From Medicago truncatula (Eukaryota > Streptophyta > Magnoliopsida > Fabales > Fabaceae), in NCBI RefSeq assembly GCF_003473485.1, contig NC_053044.1, positions 54,786,091-54,850,090 of the forward strand: a stretch of 64,000 bases of DNA, given 5' to 3'. The position numbers were made by a program, and so were the translations under genes. Below are positions 1-10,875 of the stretch, in pieces. Position 1 is the stretch's first letter; every line of letters begins with the position of its first letter. The notes under the pieces are model-generated. The model had not been told where the DNA came from. It searched no databases and worked only from the letters and a program-made list of their open reading frames with translations.

Positions 1-375
1 TGCATATATATGATATCTTCATTACTATGTTCATGTAGACTAATTAACGGTCTCGTTCCAATTCTTCATCAACACATTTTGCTTCCTTAGCATGTACTCT
101 TTGAATACAGCTAACACATGGTCGCTGATTAACCGAAGCAAGATTGAGTATCGTTGGCCAAACAGCGAGGACAGACAAAGTCAATGATAGACGAATGTTT
201 CCATAATACAGAAGATACGCTAAATGGTTTTTTATTTGTTGACAAATCTTTTCATGTGGGAACTAGTATCTGATTTACTCACAGCGATTTTGTCTCTTAT
301 AGCAATGACTTTGACCGGTTCAAATATTTAAAGAATTCTTTTATTCCCATTTACTTAGTTTTTAAATTTTTAATA
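1..375. other. Left-edge intergenic sequence
   Basis: No convincing gene or repeat was recognised here. A short minus-strand stretch near 60-190 reads as a cysteine-containing peptide, but it is too short and lacks a start or splice context, so it is not called. Confidence 0.5.
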
Positions 376-659
376 CTCCATCCGTTTTAAAATGAGTGTC
401 GTTTTAGCCAAAAAAAATTGTTTCAAAATAAATGTCACTTTTAGTTTTCAATGTAATAATAACTTTTTCTTTTCAATTGTACCCTTCAATTAATACTATG
501 TTACACTACTTCCAAAATATTATTTTTTCTTTAATGAAAAATAAATCAATAGTTGATTAGGATAATTTGGTAAAATTGTTATAACATTTGATTACTTTAT
601 TTCATTTCTTAATCTGTGTGCAATTGGCTAAAGCGACACTCATTTTGAAACGGAGGGAG
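376..659. mobile_element. Stowaway-type MITE
   Basis: The ends are inverted repeats (left begins CTCCATCCGTTTTAAAATG, right ends with its complement, finishing CGGAGGGAG) and each end is flanked by TA (374-375 and 660-661), the Tc1/Mariner-Stowaway target duplication. The 284-bp interior is AT-rich and non-coding. Confidence 0.85.
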
Positions 660-813
660 TATTATTTTATCAATATTGATCTTAGTTATTTATTGTGAAA
701 AAATTGGTTTTAATCCTTGCAAGTTGTTTTCTTTGAGTTTAATCCTCGCAAATTAAAAAATCTTTGCATTTTCGTTTATAAGGACAACTTATTAGGCTAA
801 GCAGCACCATAAG

Positions 814-1592
814 TGTTGTTTATGCCTTCAAATTATAAAGTTGGGAAAGTTACAAATCGTAACACGATTTGCTAAGCGTGTCACGATTTTCTAGGTAGTG
901 AGCATGGTTTTGCAGGGTGTCCAATTGTGACACGATTTTGGGAAAACGTGACACAATTTTCGGTTTGTTGGGCAAGTTTTTAGGATATGGTTGGTCGTAC
1001 GCACCAAACGTGTCACGATTTGGGAAAATGTGACACGATTTTGACAGCTGAAGATTGCTATATAAGTGTTCTTTGTAGATTTTGAAGGAGAGGTTGAAGA
1101 GATAGAAACTTGGGAAATCAAAGGAGGTAACTTTAGGGTTGAGAGTCTTTGATTAGAGTTTTCTTGGGTTGGGAAATATTGTAAACACCTTGGATGAGTG
1201 AAAATCATTGAGTGTCTTGTTCATTGATGAGATTGGAAAAATGGGTAGAAATTAGGGTTGTTCTTAGTGAACTTGTTGAAGCTAATTTCTTGTAACTCAT
1301 TTGTATCTCTTTGTAAGAACTCATTGATAGTGGATTGGAGAGATTTATCTCTCCCCCAGATTAGGTCAAGTTGGACCGAACTTGGTCAACAATCTTTGGT
1401 GTGTTTGTTCCTCTCTTCTCTCCCTTTATCTTTTGCTTGTGGTTTTGTACTTTTCACTTTGATTCCTAGATTAGATCTAGGTGCTGTTATTGTTGATTAT
1501 TGCTAGTGCTCACTTTGATATTGTTTTCTACTTTCCTTTGCTCCATACATCATAGTTTGTATTGGTATGATTTTGAGTCCGAATTCACAACA
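814..1592 (+). mobile_element. Probable solo LTR of a retrotransposon
   Basis: The segment begins TGTTG and ends CAACA, the usual TG...CA LTR inverted tips, and is flanked by near-identical 5-bp words (ATAAG at 809-813, ATAAA at 1593-1597). Six copies of a motif built on GTGACAC/GTGTCAC plus GATTT lie at 858-1043, followed by a TATA box at 1058-1066, as expected for a U3 region. No gag-pol coding adjoins it, so a solo LTR left by recombination is the best reading. The family (Copia or Gypsy) is not settled. One TSD mismatch lowers confidence. Confidence 0.55.
858..1043. repeat. Six-fold degenerate motif array in the LTR U3
   Basis: Copies lie near 858-870, 877-889, 925-939, 947-960, 1009-1021 and 1030-1043. 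Each carries the core GTGACAC or its complement, most followed by GATTT. The array ends about 15 bp before the TATA box, so it looks like a promoter-proximal cis-element array. Confidence 0.6.
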
Positions 1593-2358
1593 ATAAAACA
1601 TGATTATATTAAGCCATGTATGGCGTCAAAGACTAGCCATTAATTTTTGAATTTATTGAACCCAAACACTTTCTTTAACATTGGTTACTTTTAATTGGAT
1701 GTAATTCAGGTAAGTTCTACCATTTAATGTGAGACTTCTTTAAAAAAAATGTGAGACTAATTTTTAAAGTGTATGACACATATTCATTTCATTCAACAAA
1801 ATGACGAGTGTTCAAAAAAGAATATTCATAACACTCTTTTTTTTTTTTAAGGAAATCATAACACTCATTTAAAATCATATTTAGACCATAACTCTATCAA
1901 AAGTAAAGAAAATTATTGGTTGTCTAGAAATTTGTAAAAAGTTATAAAATGACAAATAAAAAACAATGAAGAGAGTAATATATAATTGGTTAAAAAATTA
2001 AAATACATTTTTTATCTCATTTTATCACGCACGACGATCCTCATTTTAAAGGTGAATGTTTGACTCTAGAATGAGGTGTGGCGTAGCAAGTTTTTAAATG
2101 GTGGGTTACATTAAAAATGCTAACGTGGTTAAATTAAATTAAAAATATGAAGTTTTGAAACTTTATTCCAAAATCTCTTGAGTTTGAAAATCTTAAACAC
2201 CTTCAAAATGAAATGAAGAAGAAAAAGAATCGGGACGAAAGAAGTGTTCAAAAAAATTCAATCTAAAAAGGTTATAAAGTGATACGTGTGTGACAAAAAA
2301 TCTTTCCAACACCATTTTTGGGGTCAAAAATTTAAGTTGGATCAAAATTTTCGAGTCA
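1593..2358. other. AT-rich intergenic sequence
   Basis: No open frame of note, no splice-consistent coding and no clear terminal repeats were seen. Confidence 0.5.
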
Positions 2359-2477
2359 TGTGAGCATAGCTCAGTTGGTAGGATATTGCATTATTATATG
2401 CAGAGGCTGGAGTTTGAACCCCAAACACCAAACACTCTACTTATGGTGAATTTTAGCCATTAGACTACCTGACAAAA
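2359..2477 (+). mobile_element. tRNA-derived SINE
   Basis: It has a Pol III A box (TAGCTCAGTTGG near 2365) and a B-box-like sequence (GAGTTTGAACCCC near 2410), then the family tail ending GACAAAAAAA. It matches the better preserved copy at 28282-28414. No flanking duplication was found. Confidence 0.75.
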
Positions 2478-2619
2478 AAAAATGTGATAATTGAGAGCGT
2501 AGCAAAATATATATACACAACAAATGCAATTAAAATATGTAATATGATAAAACAAAGATCCAATAAATACTTAAAGGGTTTGTCTAACATGTGCAACATT
2601 GCACATGTTAAAATATCTA

Positions 2620-3882
2620 GGCTTAATACATGTTTTGGTCCCTTAACTTATTTTTGGTTTTCACTTTGATTCCCTAACTATAAAGTGTCTCAATTTAGTC
2701 CCATAAATTTTCAGCCGTATACCATTTTGGTCCTTTCCGTTTGTTTTTAACATTAAATGTCTTAGGTGAATCAATTTTATTGGTGATCCTCCATAAATCT
2801 TACTAAATCTTTTATTTTTAACTGTTTGATCTTTGTTTTAAATGGAGACCGTTGGATCATGGAGGGGGTCTATTGTAACTTACAATAAACCACAAACACC
2901 TAATTTTTTCCTCCATCTTCTTCCATATGTTCTTCTTCATCCCCAAATAAAACTCATCTCTATTCATCATCTTAAAAGAACAAAAAACCAAAAAATAAAA
3001 AATACAAAACTCTCATTCATAATAACTATAATTCATCTTCCATTCCAATAACAACATCAACGATTTCTTCATGGTCAGAAAAACAAACAACATAAATTAA
3101 ACCCTCCTTCAACATCATCTTTTTTTCATTGATTACACCATCAGCACAATATCACTTGCCTCTTCCATTTTCATGGCTTCTTTTCTCATAAACCTTTTCA
3201 CACTACACTGTTTCAATTCCCCCAAATTCAATTTCTCTGTCAGACTCGTTTCATCCTTACCCCAAAATATCCAACGCAAAAATTCTCAAATCCAATAAAC
3301 CAAAAAAACCTCTCAGCACTCTCTTCTCTAAACTAATGTCAGGTAAACCAAGAAACCAACAACAATTCAAATTAAACCCAGAATTAAGGGTAAGAGCTTT
3401 TTCAAAAAAAATCAACAAAAAGAATAGAAGAATGAGAAAGAATTCAAAAGAAAAGATAAGAAGAATGTGCAGATCTTTGATATTTTTTAAATTTTTGTGT
3501 TGTGAAATTGTGTGCAATTTTGTATATGTGGGTCATTGTAGTGTTTTTTGAAAGGAAGAAGATATGAAGATTTCTATGATATTGTTGTTGTTGGTGATGT
3601 TGTTTAATTGATTATGAGCTGTTCATTTTTTTTGGATTTGTTTTTAATGAATGTTGGTGAAGTTGATATGAAGTTGAAGATTTCTATGATATTTTTTTAA
3701 TGAATCTCCAATATGTTTTATTTGTTGTGTTGAATCTGGGTTTTATTTTTGGTTAAATGTTGAATTTTTTTTTTCCTGGTTAAACGGCAGAAGATTTATG
3801 GGACCAAATTGAGACACTTTATAGTTAGGGGACCAAAGTGAAAACCAAAAATAAGTTAAGGGACCAGAGCATGTATTAAGCC
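2620..3882. mobile_element. Mutator-type TIR element (Pack-MULE candidate)
   Basis: The ends are long inverted repeats of about 100 bp (left begins GGCTTAATACATG; right ends CATGTATTAAGCC). They are flanked by a perfect 9-bp duplication, AAATATCTA, at 2611-2619 and 3883-3891, the length made by Mutator-like transposases. No transposase is encoded, so it is non-autonomous. The interior is not simple filler: from 3173 it carries a gene-like 5' coding segment that ends at a splice-donor-like GTAAGAG near 3390. That makes it a candidate Pack-MULE. Confidence 0.85.
3173..3389 (+). pseudogene. Gene fragment captured inside the MULE
   Basis: An ATG at 3173 opens a frame beginning MASFLINLFTLHCFNSPKF, rich in Ser/Phe/Asn and resembling an organelle-targeting leader. 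It stops after about 41 codons. A shifted frame continues as KPKKPLSTLFSKLMSGKPRN up to ...NPELR, just before a GTAAGAG donor-like site. The two halves together look like a first exon with one frameshift. I do not recognise the parental gene. It lies wholly within the TIR element, which implies capture. Confidence 0.4.
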
Positions 3883-3891
3883 AAATATCTA

Positions 3892-5098
3892 ATAGTAGTA
3901 ACTTTTTTTTGGAAAACAACAATTATTTATTTGAATTTTTTATATTTAATATTAAATGTACAAGTTCCAATACAAAATTTCTATTTTAAACTTCTTAACA
4001 TGTGCAAATTTGTACATAATAGAAAAACCCTAAATTAAATTAATTAACCAACTCCACTATTAACCAATGAATTAATTAATTATATAAAACATTTGATGTG
4101 CAAATTATACACAGACTCTAAAAATCATAAAAATAACCCTAAAATTATAAAATATATACTCTTACTAAAATAAAAAAAATTAATCATATTCTATAACATA
4201 AATCATTCAAATTATGTTTAACATAATTTTTTTTGTTATAAAGTAAAATATAACAAAATTATTCAACTTATATTTACTCTTAAAATAAATCATATACTCT
4301 TAAAATAAAATAAAAAATATAAAACACCAAATTAAAATATAATCCTAAATTTTAAACTATAACATAATCATCATGCAAATATTTTAACTAAATTAAACAA
4401 CTAACATCTAATCTAAAAATGATTTATAACATGTAAATCTAATTAAAAACTAAAATAAAAGAATAAATATAAAACACCAAAATAATAAATAACCCTAAAA
4501 TTCTAAGTTATATAACATAAACGTCATGCAAATATTTTAACAACATTAATTAATTAGCATCTACTCTAAAAATTAATTATAACATGTAAATCTACTCAAA
4601 AACTAAAAAATAGTAAATCTACTCAAAAACTAACAAATAAAAACATTTATAACAACTAAAATGTAAGTTAATAGCATTATAATTACTTGCTTGTGATTTT
4701 GTTGAATAAATTTGGTTGGGTTTTTTAGAGAGATTTGGTAAATTTTTTTGGAAGATAAGATGAATAATGGATGAGAGAGCTTCTGACAGATTTGTAGCAG
4801 AAGATCCTCGGCAGTTAACTACCGAGGTTTTCCTCGACAGTTAACTACAATCGATTTTTGAATTATTCTGCAATTAACTGCTGAGGAAGCAAAAACGTAT
4901 TTTACTCGTGTTTCTCAGCCATATGAAATGTGTCAACATCAATTCTCATATTGAAATATGCGTTGGAAACATCAGAGAAATATTAGTAAAGAATATGAGT
5001 AAAAAATAAACTCAAAATAAAGAATATATAAACATCAGAGAAATATTAGTGTTCTTCTCTCTATTATTTGGTTTAATAGAGTCTGAGCGAAGAAATTG
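3892..5098. other. AT-rich intergenic sequence with a short palindromic repeat cluster
   Basis: No gene was seen. Around 4807-4885 a GC-richer motif (CCTCGGCAGTTAACTACCGAGG) is an inverted repeat and recurs in weaker form twice; it may be a remnant of an unrecognised element. The remainder is very AT-rich. Confidence 0.45.
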
Positions 5099-5109
5099 TG
5101 ATTATGTTT

Positions 5110-5190
5110 TTTTTTGTGGTTGGAGTTCGAACCCCAGACGTTGCATGTATTATGCATTGTCCATATCAACTGAGCTAAACTTACGAGGAT
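5110..5190 (-). mobile_element. tRNA-derived SINE, antisense, with TSD
   Basis: Read on the minus strand it has an A-box-like (TTTAGCTCAGTTG) and a B-box-like (GGGGTTCGAACTCC) sequence and an A tail (T run on plus). It is flanked by an 11-bp duplication, TGATTATGTTT, at 5099-5109 and 5191-5201, showing retroposition. Confidence 0.85.
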
Positions 5191-5271
5191 TGATTATGTT
5201 TAACATAACGGTAAGGTCAATGAACTAAAAAATATTTAAAAAGTAAATAAATATGCGAGAATAAGATATTG

Positions 5272-5373
5272 TTAGGCCGGATGTCAAGAACGGAGTTCGA
5301 ACTCCGGTACCTCCACTTGTGTGTGTGAGTTTATAATGGTTTTGTCATTTCGTCTATCTATCCCAAAAAAAAA
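5272..5373 (+). mobile_element. 5'-truncated SINE with TSD
   Basis: Only the B-box half (GGAGTTCGAACTCC) and the tail are present, followed by an A run. A 9-bp duplication, AAGATATTG, lies at 5263-5271 and 5374-5382. Confidence 0.75.
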
Positions 5374-5520
5374 AAGATATTGATTTAAATTCCTTCCAAA
5401 AAAATAAATTGATTTTAAAAAGTAACTAATGAAAAATATTTACTTTATATAATTTGAATTCCATTTATTAATTTGTGTTTGTGTATGTTAATTTAATTAA
5501 CTATTTTTATTTAGACTATT

Positions 5521-5596
5521 TTTTTTATGGTGGTCGGGATTCAAACGCCGGACCTTGCATATTATTATGTATTGTCCAGAGTTGAGCTCACGAAAA
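5521..5596 (-). mobile_element. Decayed SINE, antisense
   Basis: The minus-strand pattern (GTGAGCTCAACTC, then GTTTGAATCCCG, then an A tail) matches the SINE family of the window, with a damaged B box. No clear duplication. Confidence 0.6.
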
Positions 5597-6149
5597 GATT
5601 TATTTTGAATATTGATACTCTAAAAGCAAAATCATTTAAAAATTTATTTAATTTATAATAATTATATGGCGTTATATGATTCGATGGGATATCACATCCG
5701 TAAAACAAAATATTAACCATTTCACATAAAATATTATTTTTAATTTTAAATAGAAAGGCCGATGTATACCTATAACTACAAGTTCTAACGTGTCAAACTC
5801 AGTTCCACCTTCTCAAAATTTATTAAAGAACAAAATATATTTGTGATCATAATAACGCAACAAATTTCATAAGTTTTTTTTTTTTTTTTTGTCGATTAGC
5901 CTAGCGACTATTCTTCAATTATTACACCTTTGTTCAGAAGATATGTAAAGTTAGTACATACAAGATGTCATATTTAAATCAAGTTATTTAACTCAAGTGG
6001 TTGATAAACTCTACCAAACAATGAATCGTTCAGGAGAAATTGAGTTACAATTTTGAATGTAAGAAAATAATTTGTCAGACTTTAGTTATCTCCGATCGAA
6101 CATCGAATTATTAAGATCTCTTTCTCCAAAAACTGAAGGGTTAACACAA

Positions 6150-7105
6150 CAACAAAAATGTGGATGATGGTGCGACTACTTTGTTTTGGAAGGACGTGTG
6201 GCTTGACAGCTCTTCTTTAGACGTTAGATTTAAAAGACTTTTTGAGTTGATAGATAATAATTTAATAATTGTTGTTGATATGTATGTTTTGGGGTGGGGT
6301 GTTAAATTATTAATGTGGAGGCTTGAAAGTGGCGTAGGAGGATGTTTGTGTGGTAGGAGGAGTTGATTAGGGAGTGTGTGACTCGATTGTCTAATGTGGT
6401 TTTGCAAGTTGTTGAGACTGATTTGCGTAGGAGGAGGAGTTGATGAGGGAGTGTGTGACTCGATTGTCTAATGTGGTTTTGCAAGTTATTGAGACTGATA
6501 GGTGGGTTTGGAAGCATCATTCTTCGTAGCGGTGTACGGTAAAAAGCGCTTATAACAACTTAACGGCTGGTGATGTTGATTTCAATATGGGTTTCAATCA
6601 TGTGTTGTGGCTTTAAGTGATTCCCCTTAAAGTTAACATCTTTATTTGGTGTTTTTTATTAAATCGAATATCGACTAAGGACAACTTGTTTAGGAGACAC
6701 ATTTTGGCTATTCATGATACTTTCAACTGGTTGTGGTTGTTTGGAGGATAGAAACAATTTGTTCTTTCAATGCAACTTTTATGGTTGTCTCGGGTCTCTT
6801 ATTTCTGGTTGATTAGGTTTTTCTACAGTTCATCATGGTAATATTTTAAATCATCTCTTTTAGTTTGGCGGGCTAGGGGGGTGGTTAAAATCCTATTATG
6901 TGTTGTTCGATTTTGATTACCTCACATGGAGGCTAAATCCCCTACAATATTTAATAGCAGTTTCCTAATTTTTTTTCTTCCTTTGTTGAGTGTGCAGTTG
7001 TACTGTAATGTAAACTCTTTAGACTTTTAGTTCTTTTGTTACGCCTTGTGTTAATGGACCTTTTTGTGATTTTTGATATATTTTCTTAGTCTTTTAAAAA
7101 AAATC
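6150..7105 (+). pseudogene. L1-type LINE 3' fragment (zf-RVT region), broken
   Basis: The peptide DDGATTLFWKDVWLDSSSLD followed by VRFKRLFELID is the conserved segment after the reverse transcriptase in plant L1 LINEs. Further on, in broken frames, WVWKHH, TVKSAYNNL, HVLWL, VIPLKVNIFIW and LLNRISTKDNLFRR match the zf-RVT (PF13966-type) domain. Stops and frame changes are frequent, and the RT itself is absent. It ends in a short A run near 7100. A local ~70-bp tandem duplication (6352-6500) has added material. It is a dead 5'-truncated insertion. Confidence 0.75.
6352..6500. repeat. ~73-bp tandem duplication within the LINE relic
   Basis: Two adjacent copies share GGAGGAGTTGAT, GGGAGTGTGTGACTCGATTG and the following TCTAATGTGGTTTTGCAAGT, with a few mismatches. 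The duplication breaks the LINE reading frame. Confidence 0.8.
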
Positions 7106-8059
7106 ATATTTAAGAAAAAAGATTGCAAAGTTGTCATTTTTTGTTTTATATTGAAATGATATAGAATTTAATGCAGGTTTTTATTTTTATTTTTATTTTT
7201 TATTACAGAGAGCTTTGGCTTTTAGCCCTCTTTGTAAAAAAAAAAAAAAAGACATTGAGCTTGAAATTTAGTCTGTCAGATCTTGATCCAATGATCGCAA
7301 ATACGTTGACTGTGTAAATACGTCAAATTAATGACTGTTGGAAATTCAAATACTATATTTGATGTGGAATTTTCATCTTTTAGGGGATTTCTTCATTGAT
7401 TATTTAGAATGAAGTTTGATGGTGGCGTCTTCATGATGAATAGACTTTGATGGAATCGTATAATTTTTAAAGATTGATTTTTGTTAAAAAGTGAGTTTAT
7501 GATAACATTATTTGTGAAAGTCAATTTAACAATAAATCATGGTTCGTTTTGGAGATTGAAGGGGGGCTTTGGTGGGATCGAATTAGAGGAAAAAATAGAA
7601 AATCTTTATAATAAAAATAGTTGATCAAGAGTGTCTTGCTGAAAGTGTTCTTGTCTTCCAAATTCCTTCTTTTTTTCCCACTTCATCCTTTCTTTTTTTC
7701 AAAGTTCTCTCTTCCCCTAAATTCCCATGTATAAAAGTAAAATTTAAAGATTGGCTATAGATGCTACCTTAAAACTAAAATCAATTTTAGAGACAAATCT
7801 AATTATAATCTTGAACCTCAAATATAACCAAAACAAAATATTTTAAAATAACTTTTTATTGACTCAATAGTGAATCCATACATTAAAAAAAAAAATAAAA
7901 AAAAAAAGAGTAGACACTTTTATTTTATTTTTGAAGTTTTGAGGACATTACATTTCACAAAGTGATGACAACAAAAGATGGAAAAAAACAGAAACTCAGT
8001 AGACAACAGACAAAGCCTGATTTATTCTAACATCACCAATTATTTTTCAGGCTCTCTAA
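7106..8059. other. Intergenic sequence and 3' flank of the SRPBCC gene
   Basis: AT-rich with A and T runs. The right part, from about 7920, probably holds the 3' UTR of the minus-strand gene at 8060. Nothing else was recognised. Confidence 0.45.
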
Positions 8060-8581
8060 TTAGCTCTGACTAGTTACAGAGCATTCAACCTCAATCTTCT
8101 TAGCCATGAACTGAAGACAGTACTCAATATAAGAGTTGAAATCTTGTAATGTCCACCCTTCTATTGGATCACAAACAAACCCCCACTCAATCCCACACCC
8201 TGCACTTTTAGCATCACCTTCGTTTGGAAGCACTTTCAGTGTTGCAACATAAGACTTAAATCCCATGTTGTTATCAACAATTTCATACGACAAACAACGT
8301 TTGATTGGATCAATTTTCAACAGCTTTTCCTTTGCCCACTTGATCGTTGTCTCAGGCTCAGCAACAACATCATCTTCAACAACACCTTTTATGTTTGAAG
8401 CACAATAGCGTATGAGACCGGGTTGGCCTTGAACACCATCAACTTGGTAACATGTGTCTATTGGAATCCATTTGTGTAGGTTGCAGAAATCTTCTAACAC
8501 TGCCCATGCTTGTTCTTCAACGGTGTTTCTTACCTCAACGGTGACTTTACCTTCCCATTTTGGTATAGATTCCTCTCCCAT
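8060..8581 (-). CDS. SRPBCC / lachrymatory-factor synthase-like protein
   Basis: A single uninterrupted exon encodes 173 residues beginning MGEESIPKWEGKVTVEVRN. The layout fits the polyketide-cyclase-2 / Bet v 1-like (SRPBCC) helix-grip fold: the KWEGKV opening strand, HKWIPIDTCYQVDGVQGQPG with the expected loop, IRYC, an internal VAEPETTIKWAKEKLLKIDP segment, a central SYEIVDNNMGFKSYVATLKV strand pair, CGIEWGFVCDP, and a long C-terminal helix (YIEYCLQFMAKKIE). These proteins bind hydrophobic ligands in an internal cavity. Plant members are annotated as lachrymatory-factor-synthase-like after the onion enzyme, but the legume substrate is unknown. There is no signal peptide, so it is likely cytosolic. 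The start is chosen because a TATA box lies about 68 bp upstream and no longer frame exists. It is intact and the length is normal for the family. Confidence 0.85.
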   Translation of the reverse strand: MGEESIPKWEGKVTVEVRNTVEEQAWAVLEDFCNLHKWIPIDTCYQVDGVQGQPGLIRYCASNIKGVVEDDVVAEPETTIKWAKEKLLKIDPIKRCLSYEIVDNNMGFKSYVATLKVLPNEGDAKSAGCGIEWGFVCDPIEGWTLQDFNSYIEYCLQFMAKKIEVECSVTSQS

Positions 8582-8647
8582 CTCTCTCGCCGATTGTGTA
8601 GCTGGTTACCAGTGATGATACTGAGAAACAACGTGGGGACCAAGAGA

Positions 8648-8655
8648 CTTTATAC
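8648..8655 (-). promoter_or_regulatory. TATA box of the SRPBCC gene
   Basis: The minus-strand sequence GTATAAAG lies about 68 bp upstream of the ATG at 8581, the expected spacing for a short 5' UTR. It sits just outside the MITE at 8669. Confidence 0.6.
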
Positions 8656-8668
8656 ATATTTTTATCAA

Positions 8669-8854
8669 GAGAAGTGATATTTGAACAACTATTTCATATA
8701 ACTTTTGGTGACAACTTTTTTTCTTTCCTCTAATTGGATAAAAATAATGGAGAGAGAAAAAGGAAGAGAGAGAATAAGAAAATAATATGAGTATGAGAGA
8801 GAAAGTTGTCAAAAAATTGTCAGAAAAAAAGGAGTTATACAAATATCATTTCTC
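8669..8854. mobile_element. Mutator-type MITE, copy A
   Basis: A 186-bp element with inverted ends (left GAGAAGTGATATTTGAACAA; right ends CAAATATCATTTCTC). The flanks TTTTATCAA (8660-8668) and TATTATCAA (8855-8863) form a 9-bp duplication with one mismatch. Same family as 13215, 61471, 62943 and 63116. It lies in the promoter of the SRPBCC gene, immediately upstream of the TATA box. Confidence 0.85.
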
Positions 8855-9084
8855 TATTATCAACCACTCTATTCTAATTAATGTGGGGAATCATTAGTGT
8901 ACCACGCAAGTTCTTTCAACCGTAGAAAAATAAAAAAGGAGAAAAATATTATAGATAGAAAATATTTCATGTGAGTGTTATGGAGGAAAATGGATTCTCA
9001 CCAAATTGGGGAATCCTTCTTACACACCGTTGGTCAACTATGTCCATTGAATTTAGATCTAATGGTTCGTTTTTAAAATAGGTA

Positions 9085-9211
9085 CTACCTCCGGTCTTAT
9101 TTATAAGAGAAATTTAGGTCAACAAAAGTGAATGTATTTGGACTGAATTTTTAACTAGATACATCAATTTTTGTTGACCCAAAATTCTCTTATAAATAGG
9201 ACCGGAGGGAG
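9085..9211. mobile_element. Stowaway MITE, 127 bp
   Basis: Nearly a perfect hairpin: the left arm CTACCTCCGGTCTTATTTAT pairs with the right arm ending AAATAGGACCGGAGGGAG. TA lies at 9083-9084 and 9212-9213. Confidence 0.9.
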
Positions 9212-9213
9212 TA

Positions 9214-10726
9214 TATATTAAGTAACTTTATAATATTTTGGCACTTGAAATCAATTAGTATTAGAATTAGAATTGTTTGATGTTGATCTAACCGTCACAT
9301 GTTTAATTTTGTTTTCATTAATTTCAGTATTTGAAATTACAGCCTATTCCTAATGATGTTGATCCAACGGTTAGATGTATAATCTTGTGAAACAATCAGA
9401 AATGTGGTTATACACAAATTTAGGCTATTCAAAAATCAAGGAAATTGGGTTTGTTAATGGAGGTTGAGAAAAAGTTCTTCGGAGAATTACTTAGATATGT
9501 ACTATTTTTTTGAAGGACGGAAGGAGTTAGATATGTACTATATCATGAAGATTACACATTTAAAACGAAATTTGAAATTTTGTTTTCTCCAAATATTGGA
9601 GAAGTGTAATTTGACATTTTCTCTATAAAAAATAATTATTTTACGTGTACAACCTAACATATGTTATAGAGACTCCCCTCAAAATATGTTAAATCACAAT
9701 TTTTAACTAAAATAATTTGATAGAAAGATCAAAACTTGATTTAAAATGGAAGGATCAATTTTATGAATGAGTAATGATAGAATGACTAAAATTATAGGGT
9801 CTGTTTGTTTTGGCTTTTCAGCATCAAGAAGCCATTCTACATATCTGAAAAGTGAAAATTGAGTTTTTAAAGTTGTTTGGTTTGGCTTTTCAGAATTGCT
9901 TCTATCCTCCAAAAGCAATTTTGGTTGAAGCTACAATTTCTAGTTTTTTGGTTAACTAAAATCAATTCTCCAATAAATATTATATTTTAATTATTACAAC
10001 TTATTATTTTCCTTTATTGCCCTTTATCAATTCTCCTTCTTTTTGCTTTGTAATTAATTTGATGAACCGAATTTAATCAGAAAATTTAACGAAACAAATT
10101 AGCCCCCGAAAGAGATAGTAATAATTATCATTTTAACGCTCAACCTGTTATTTTCCTTTTTGAATTTTCCTTTACAGTATTTCCGTTCAGATTTACTGTA
10201 TTTTTTCTTTTACCATTTTTTACGCTGTATTTTATCATTTTTGGCAACTAACTCTAGTATTATTTAACTTAAATATATTTTATCAAAAATTATAAAATAT
10301 ATGAACAAATATTTTATAAAAAAATTGGTTTAATGATTGTATTTATTATTTTTAAATTAATATATAAAAAATTTATTTATTTAAATTAAATAATATATCT
10401 ACATTTACACACATAATAAACCTGAAATTAAACAAAACAAGTGCAGACACAAGACACTTGAAGATCCCAAAGTCAGAAAGAAAGAAAGAAGAAAAAAAAA
10501 TACAGTTGTGGCACTACCTCACTTGATAGATTACCACTAGTCTCACTCACATCATATTCATTTCATCTAGATTCAATTACTCTCAAAAATCACTGATATC
10601 TGAGTGTTTGTTTAGTTTCTCTTGCACAATTATTTTCGGTGGAGATTATCATATGTGAACATTAATGGGGATGCTAAATGCGAACACATTTTTCAAACAA
10701 AATTTAAAGTTTGGTATGATATATTG
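9214..10726. other. AT-rich intergenic sequence with a repeat-like segment
   Basis: Around 9795-9945 the words TTGTTTTGGCTTTTCAG and TTGGTTTGGCTTTTCAG repeat, suggesting an unclassified element. No gene was recognised. Confidence 0.4.
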
Positions 10727-10805
10727 GAGAGTTTTTTTTTGGTTGAGGTTCAAACTAAATACATATGTTATGCATTGTCTCTATCAATTGAGTTAAACAT
10801 ACGAA
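10727..10805 (-). mobile_element. Decayed SINE, antisense
   Basis: Minus-strand GTATGTTTAACTCAATTGATA and GTTTGAACCTCAACC correspond to the degraded A and B boxes, with an A tail (T run on plus). No clear duplication. Confidence 0.5.
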
Positions 10806-10875
10806 GATATATATTACAGAGTTTAGTTTGTTTCTTCCGCTATCCAACCAATATTGGTTGCTTTACTCATATAGT

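Noticed and set aside
9795-9945. Complete transposon
   Set aside because: Repeated GGCTTTTCAG words suggest an element, but neither inverted ends nor a target duplication could be fixed.
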